Positions 60,142-64,000 of a DNA stretch of 64,000 bases are shown piece by piece. This DNA comes from Thiohalocapsa sp. PB-PSB1. GTDB lineage: Bacteria; Pseudomonadota; Gammaproteobacteria; Chromatiales; Chromatiaceae. Both the position numbers and the translations under genes were made by a program. The stretch is from NCBI GenBank assembly GCA_016745215.1, contig CP050890.1, forward strand, positions 4,526,001 through 4,590,000. The letters are read 5' to 3'. Within the stretch, counting starts at the first letter, position 1; each line of letters begins with the position of its first letter. The notes under the pieces were generated by a model. That model did not search any database, was not told the DNA's origin, and saw nothing but the letters and a program-made list of their open reading frames with translations.

Positions 60142-60819
60142 TTACAGCTCATCGATCAGCATCCGGCAGCGGGCCAGGACCGCATCGAACATCGCTGCAG
60201 TCAGCCGACCGGTATTGGTGTTGTAACGGCTGCAGTGATAGGAATCGATCAGCAGCAGACCGTTCGGCAGCCGGTGCTCGGCGGCATGCGCAAAACGCCA
60301 TTGGGACTGTTTGAGCTGCAATGCGCGCAACAGCGCGTTGTGTGCGATCCTGCCCAGGGCAAGCAGCAGCCCGGTGTCCGGCAACATGGCCAATTCCGCG
60401 GCCAGATAGGAATTGCAGGTGTGGATCTCGTCGGTTGTCGGTTTGTTCTGCGGTGGCAGGCATTTGACCGCATTGGTCACCCGACAATCGGCCAATTGCA
60501 GGTCATCGTCCGCAGCCACGGACTCGGGCAGCGAACCAAAACCATGTCGATGCAGGGTCTGATATAGCAAAATGCCGGCATAATCGCCGGTAAAGGGTCG
60601 ACCGCTTCGGTTAGCGCCGTGCAGACCTGGTGCCAATCCGACAATCAACAATCTGGCCGTTGGATCACCGAAGGCCGGCACCGGTCGGGCATGATAGTCC
60701 GGGTATTCGGCTCGCACTCGGGTCAGCCAGTCAGCGAGACGGCGACAGCGGACACAGTCCGGGTCGAATCGGTCCAGGGCGGAGGCATTGCCTACAGGCG
60801 TTGGTGTTGGTCTTGTCAT
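60142..60819 (-). CDS. Type-5 (UdgB-like) uracil-DNA glycosylase
   Basis: 225 residues from the ATG at 60819; the longer upstream frame is an artefact that reads through MITE-1 as poly-Val. Motifs of family 5: GLAPGLHGANRSGRPFTGD (uracil-binding water-activation region), CRVTNAVKCLPPQNKP, and DSYHCSRYNTNTGRLT near the C-terminus. N-terminal Cys in DCVRCRRL, with the Cys at VKC and YHC, are candidate 4Fe-4S ligands. It removes uracil and other deaminated bases. MITE-1 copy b lies 145 bases upstream of the start. Confidence 0.9.
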   Translation of the reverse strand: MTRPTPTPVGNASALDRFDPDCVRCRRLADWLTRVRAEYPDYHARPVPAFGDPTARLLIVGLAPGLHGANRSGRPFTGDYAGILLYQTLHRHGFGSLPESVAADDDLQLADCRVTNAVKCLPPQNKPTTDEIHTCNSYLAAELAMLPDTGLLLALGRIAHNALLRALQLKQSQWRFAHAAEHRLPNGLLLIDSYHCSRYNTNTGRLTAAMFDAVLARCRMLIDEL

Positions 60820-60964
60820 CGCACGGATTGTAACGATTCGACGCGTCGATTGTCCTTGTTGACCGGCAATCGAGGCCGGATGCGAAGACAAGCCCGATGG
60901 TGCGTTTCTCCACCGACATCGCCTTGACGCAGAGTCGCAAGCGCAATGTTGCAATTTTCCATAG

Positions 60965-61125
<161 letters not shown>

Positions 61126-61139
61126 ATAGTTTGTTCGCC

Positions 61140-62321
61140 ATGAATCAACCAAAGCAACTCGACACGCGGTACCCGGACTATCGGGGCGGCAGTATTGTCA
61201 ATCTGATGGCATCGCTGATTCGCGCCCGTGGCGGCAGCGCCGACTATGCCGACCTGGAACTGCTGCCGGCCTCGGCCATCGCAGATGTGCAACACATTCT
61301 GTTGCTGGTGGTGGACGGGCTCGGCGCGGATTGGCTCCGGCAACATGCTCCTGACGGCCTGCTGATGCGGCATTGCCAGGGGGTGATGACATCGGTGTTT
61401 CCCGCCACCACGGCCACGGCCATCACCAGCTACCTGACCGGCGACGCACCGCAGCAACATGCGTTGACCGGCTGGCACACCTGGATGCGCGAACTCGGCT
61501 GCGTCATGACCGTACTGCCAGGCCGACCCCGCTATGGTGGCGTCGGCTATCGGCAGGCCGGAATCAACGCGCACGAATTATTTGGGCACCGCTCGGTCTT
61601 CAATCGCATGACCACCCGTTCCGTAGCCGTGTCGCCGGCACATATCGCCTGTTCCGATTTCAACCTTGCCCATCTCGGATGTGCGCAGCTGCGCACCTTC
61701 GAAACATTGCATGCCATGTTCAAACAGGCCGCTCGCGCCATCCGCAAGGCCCGATCTCCAAGTTATACTTATCTGTACTGGCCTGGGCTGGATAGCATCG
61801 GCCATGAACAAGGCATCGAAAGCCGGCATGCGCTCCTGCATCTACGGCAGATCGAACAGGGCTTGGAGGACTTCATCGGCAACATCGCCGGCACGGACAG
61901 CCTGCTGCTGATCAGCGCCGATCATGGCCAGATCGATACCACCGCGGCCGATCAGCTGTTGCTCGACGACCACCCCCGGCTTGCCGACTGCCTGACCCTG
62001 CCCCTGTGCGGCGAGCCGCGCGCCGCATTCTGTTATGTGCATGCGCACCGCGCTGAGACCTTCGAGAGCTATTGTCGCGACTTGCTCGCCGAGCGCTTCG
62101 ACCTGCACCGCAGCGCTGACCTGATCGACGCGGGCCTGTTTGGCCTCGGTACCCCGCATCCGCGACTGATGGAACGCATCGGCGATTACACCCTGATCGC
62201 CCGCGGCAACCATGTGATCCGCGAACGACTGCCGTTCGAACAGCCATTCCATCAGATTGGTGTGCATGGCGGGCTGAGTTCCGCAGAGCTGATGGTGCCG
62301 CTGTGTTTGATGCGAGCCTAG
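61140..62321 (+). CDS. Alkaline-phosphatase-superfamily phosphodiesterase/nucleotide pyrophosphatase
   Basis: 393 residues from the ATG at 61140; an upstream in-frame start inside the MITE is rejected. The binuclear metal site is recognisable: Asp in LLLVVDGLGADWL, nucleophile Thr in SVFPATTATA, YWPGLDSIGHEQG, SADHGQIDTT and IGVHGGLSSAE. The family hydrolyses phosphodiester or pyrophosphate bonds; substrate unknown. No signal peptide, so probably cytoplasmic. The gene lies between inverted MITE-1 copies, 14 bases before the start and immediately after the stop. Confidence 0.88.
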   Translation: MNQPKQLDTRYPDYRGGSIVNLMASLIRARGGSADYADLELLPASAIADVQHILLLVVDGLGADWLRQHAPDGLLMRHCQGVMTSVFPATTATAITSYLTGDAPQQHALTGWHTWMRELGCVMTVLPGRPRYGGVGYRQAGINAHELFGHRSVFNRMTTRSVAVSPAHIACSDFNLAHLGCAQLRTFETLHAMFKQAARAIRKARSPSYTYLYWPGLDSIGHEQGIESRHALLHLRQIEQGLEDFIGNIAGTDSLLLISADHGQIDTTAADQLLLDDHPRLADCLTLPLCGEPRAAFCYVHAHRAETFESYCRDLLAERFDLHRSADLIDAGLFGLGTPHPRLMERIGDYTLIARGNHVIRERLPFEQPFHQIGVHGGLSSAELMVPLCLMRA

Positions 62322-62464
62322 TGCCTCGGTGCAGATGTTCCAAGACAGTCTCCGGTCGTTATCGTTGTCGTTGTCGTTGTCATAATCGTCTTAGCCGAAT
62401 GCTCGATAACGACTACGATTACGACAACGACAACGAACCGCCTCGGGATTTCTGTACCGCTCCA
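62322..62464 (-). mobile_element. MITE-1 copy c (143 bp), CTAG target duplication
   Basis: Inverted relative to copies a and b: TGCCTCGGTGCAGATG ... CTGTACCGCTCCA. Flanked by CTAG at 62318-62321 and 62465-62468. The left CTAG contains the stop codon TAG of the upstream gene. Confidence 0.88.
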
Positions 62465-62499
62465 CTAGTGGTGGGATGTTGCCTGGAAAAACGCAAGGA

Positions 62500-62835
62500 T
62501 TCACCGCACAGACGCAGAGTGCGCAGAGGAGCCAAGGCCAGTGCAAAATGCCTGACATCGCGAAGTTTCGAATGCGACGATTCGCCCGGAAATATGCCCG
62601 AGCAACGATGCACCTACCCCCTGAGCCGTGGACTTCAAGGCAAAAAATCAGGCATCCCGAGTCTCGAACGGAAATATCGAGCCTCTTGGTTCAATGCATG
62701 TATTACATAGATAGTCAAGCTCGATATGTCAGGAGTGCTGCAGTGCATCCCTCCTCTCTGCATTCTCTGCGTCTCTGCGGTGAAGCAAACTTCGTTCTGG
62801 TCGAATCGCTGGACATTCTACGCAGGCAGCACCCA
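62500..62835. repeat. Mosaic of dispersed repeats between MITE-1c and dnaE
   Basis: Contains a half-unit of the 205-bp family (TCACCGCACAGACGCAGAGT and CTCTGCGTCTCTGCGGTGA), into which the ~190-bp repeat copy b (62538-62729, reverse) appears inserted. Then comes AACTTCGTTCTGGTCGAATC...CATTCTACGCAGGCAGCA, which matches 3825-3885. No gene is seen up to 62911. Confidence 0.65.
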
Positions 62836-62911
62836 CTTCGAGGAGCCGATCATCGCTCCGGCGCCCGCAACGCTTGGCCAGTCGTAGCACAGGCTCCGGA
62901 TGCAGCGCCAG

Positions 62912-64000
62912 TCAACCAACCACGCTGAGACGCGGTGGCTGCGCCGGGTCCGGCAGGCTGGAGCTTAGCGTCAATTCGCGCTGATAGACCACCTCGACAG
63001 CCTGGTCGCCAAGCACATGCTGCAGGCGTTTCAGCAGCGCATCGGCGGGCTCGACGCGCCAGCCGTCGCCGAGCCGCAATCGGCCTTCGATTCCTAGGCG
63101 CAGATAGTGGATGCGCAATGGCAGGCCATCCTGCTCGACACGATAGGGCTCCAGCGTCTGTTGCAGTCGTCGTACATAGTCATCACCCGCGGCATGCCGG
63201 GTCGGATCGGTCAGGTCCAGCCGCAGCAGCAGGTGATCAGCAAGTTCCGCGCGTGCCACCTCGAGGGGGCGAATCGTGCGCGCGATCAGAGTCCAACCTC
63301 CGGTGAAGTCATCCGCTTTCAATGTGCCGGTAATGGCAAGGATGGCATCCGGTACGAGCAATTCTCGGGTCGGTTCGTAGACATCGTTGAATACCGTGAC
63401 CTCGATGCGGCCGGTACGATCGTCCAGGGTCAACGAGGCCATGCGCCCGCGGGCGGTCTTGTTGCTGCGCATGCCCACCACCAGTCCGACCAGGGTGCGC
63501 ACATCGCGATCGTCCCTGCCGCGCAAATGCGTAACGCCGGGTGTTGCCATGACCGAGGCGCTTTCCAGCACATCACCGATGCGTGTACTGAGCATGGCGT
63601 TCAGCTCGGCATCGTAGCGATTGATGGGATGGCCGGTCAGATACAAACCAAGCGTCTCCTTCTCGCCCAATAACCGGGCTTCTTCATCCCACGCCGGCCA
63701 GCGCTGGGCGGCGATCTGCGGGTCGGGCTCCAGCGCACCCGCTGTCTGTTCATCCAGCGCGGCAAACAGATCCGCTTGACCGGCGGCTTCTTGCGCATGT
63801 TGCTGTTCGGCCAGTTTCAATGCCAATGGCAATTGGTTCATCAAGGTGGCGCGATGGCTGCTGGCGTCGACTTTTGTAACAGGTTCTGCGACAGCACCCA
63901 GATCATCCAAGGCGCCGGCACGGATCAATGCTTCCAGTACGCGCTTGTTTGCCTTGTGCAGGTCGATGCGACGGCAAAAATCCCAGATACTCCGGAATGG
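62912..64000 (-). CDS. dnaE: DNA polymerase III alpha subunit, C-terminal part (partial at right edge)
   Basis: The frame is open from the window edge to a stop at 62912, about 362 codons. It begins FRSIWDFCRRIDLHKANKRV, LEALIRAGALDDLG, the helix-hairpin-helix part of DnaE. LGLYLTGHPINRY follows, then the OB-fold (VGLVVGMRSNKTARGRMASL, LDDRTGRIEVTVFNDVY) that binds single-stranded DNA. The C-terminal tail contacts tau. The catalytic PHP and palm regions lie beyond the right edge. This is core chromosomal replication machinery. Confidence 0.95.
   Translation of the reverse strand, partial: PFRSIWDFCRRIDLHKANKRVLEALIRAGALDDLGAVAEPVTKVDASSHRATLMNQLPLALKLAEQQHAQEAAGQADLFAALDEQTAGALEPDPQIAAQRWPAWDEEARLLGEKETLGLYLTGHPINRYDAELNAMLSTRIGDVLESASVMATPGVTHLRGRDDRDVRTLVGLVVGMRSNKTARGRMASLTLDDRTGRIEVTVFNDVYEPTRELLVPDAILAITGTLKADDFTGGWTLIARTIRPLEVARAELADHLLLRLDLTDPTRHAAGDDYVRRLQQTLEPYRVEQDGLPLRIHYLRLGIEGRLRLGDGWRVEPADALLKRLQHVLGDQAVEVVYQRELTLSSSLPDPAQPPRLSVVG

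Overview
The window is high-GC chromosomal DNA of a gammaproteobacterium. The housekeeping block uvrC-pgsA-tRNA-Gly and a dnaE 3' end lie on the right. A PEP-CTERM protein, a Tat-exported PhoX-type phosphatase, a family-5 uracil-DNA glycosylase and the repeat/MITE load fit a purple-sulfur-bacterium-like (Chromatiaceae) lineage; that lineage is an inference. The window is mostly accessory DNA between a few core genes.

Layout. 0-7.8 kb: PhoX phosphatase (cut by the left edge), PEP-CTERM protein, DUF805 membrane protein, aldo/keto reductase, then an SMC-like ATPase + TOPRIM-like pair resembling OLD/PARIS-type defence modules. 8-11.2 kb: wreck of a Tn3-family transposon (tnpA N-terminus with an internal stop fused to a helicase remnant, a res-like dyad, a resolvase gene split by a repeat-rich insertion) and a UPF0175/DUF3368 pair whose second gene is frameshifted.

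11.2-35 kb: an integron, all of whose cassettes read on the minus strand. There are two attI-intI copies (17.8 and 27.1 kb), both with intI truncated by an IS200-like HUH transposase element, and three cassette arrays with about 14 recognisable attC sites. Ordinary cassettes encode a TIR-like protein, a SIR2-like protein, a PIN toxin with partner, a DUF218 protein, a methyltransferase and several small secreted or membrane proteins. Three different IS91-family HUH transposase genes (A, B, C; five complete copies, two remnants) lie inside units with canonical cassette boundaries: the first six bases are complementary to R'', and each unit ends in its own attC. Remnants of IS110, IS21 and IS1182 elements lie between and beside the arrays.

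35.8-46.3 kb: a type I restriction-modification locus on the minus strand (RHH regulator, hsdM, a YhcG-like gene lacking its nuclease core, hsdS, broken rhuM, antitoxin-like genes and a PIN toxin, hsdR, YgjP-like metallopeptidase). 46.4-56.3 kb: IS remnants, then a 5.2-kb module encoding a CHAT protease-STAND NTPase-repeat protein of 1524 residues and a small membrane protein. The module sits inside one unit of a large 205-bp tandem repeat, so repeat arrays flank both sides. The receptor's sensor region is 11 near-identical 41-residue repeats. 56.3-64 kb: a four-helix-bundle pseudogene, tRNA-Gly, pgsA, uvrC, udg, a phosphodiesterase/alkaline phosphatase-family gene bracketed by inverted copies of a 137-161-bp MITE, and dnaE (cut by the right edge).

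Taken together this is a plasticity zone with several candidate anti-phage modules, on which HUH transposons, integron recombination and MITEs have acted repeatedly.
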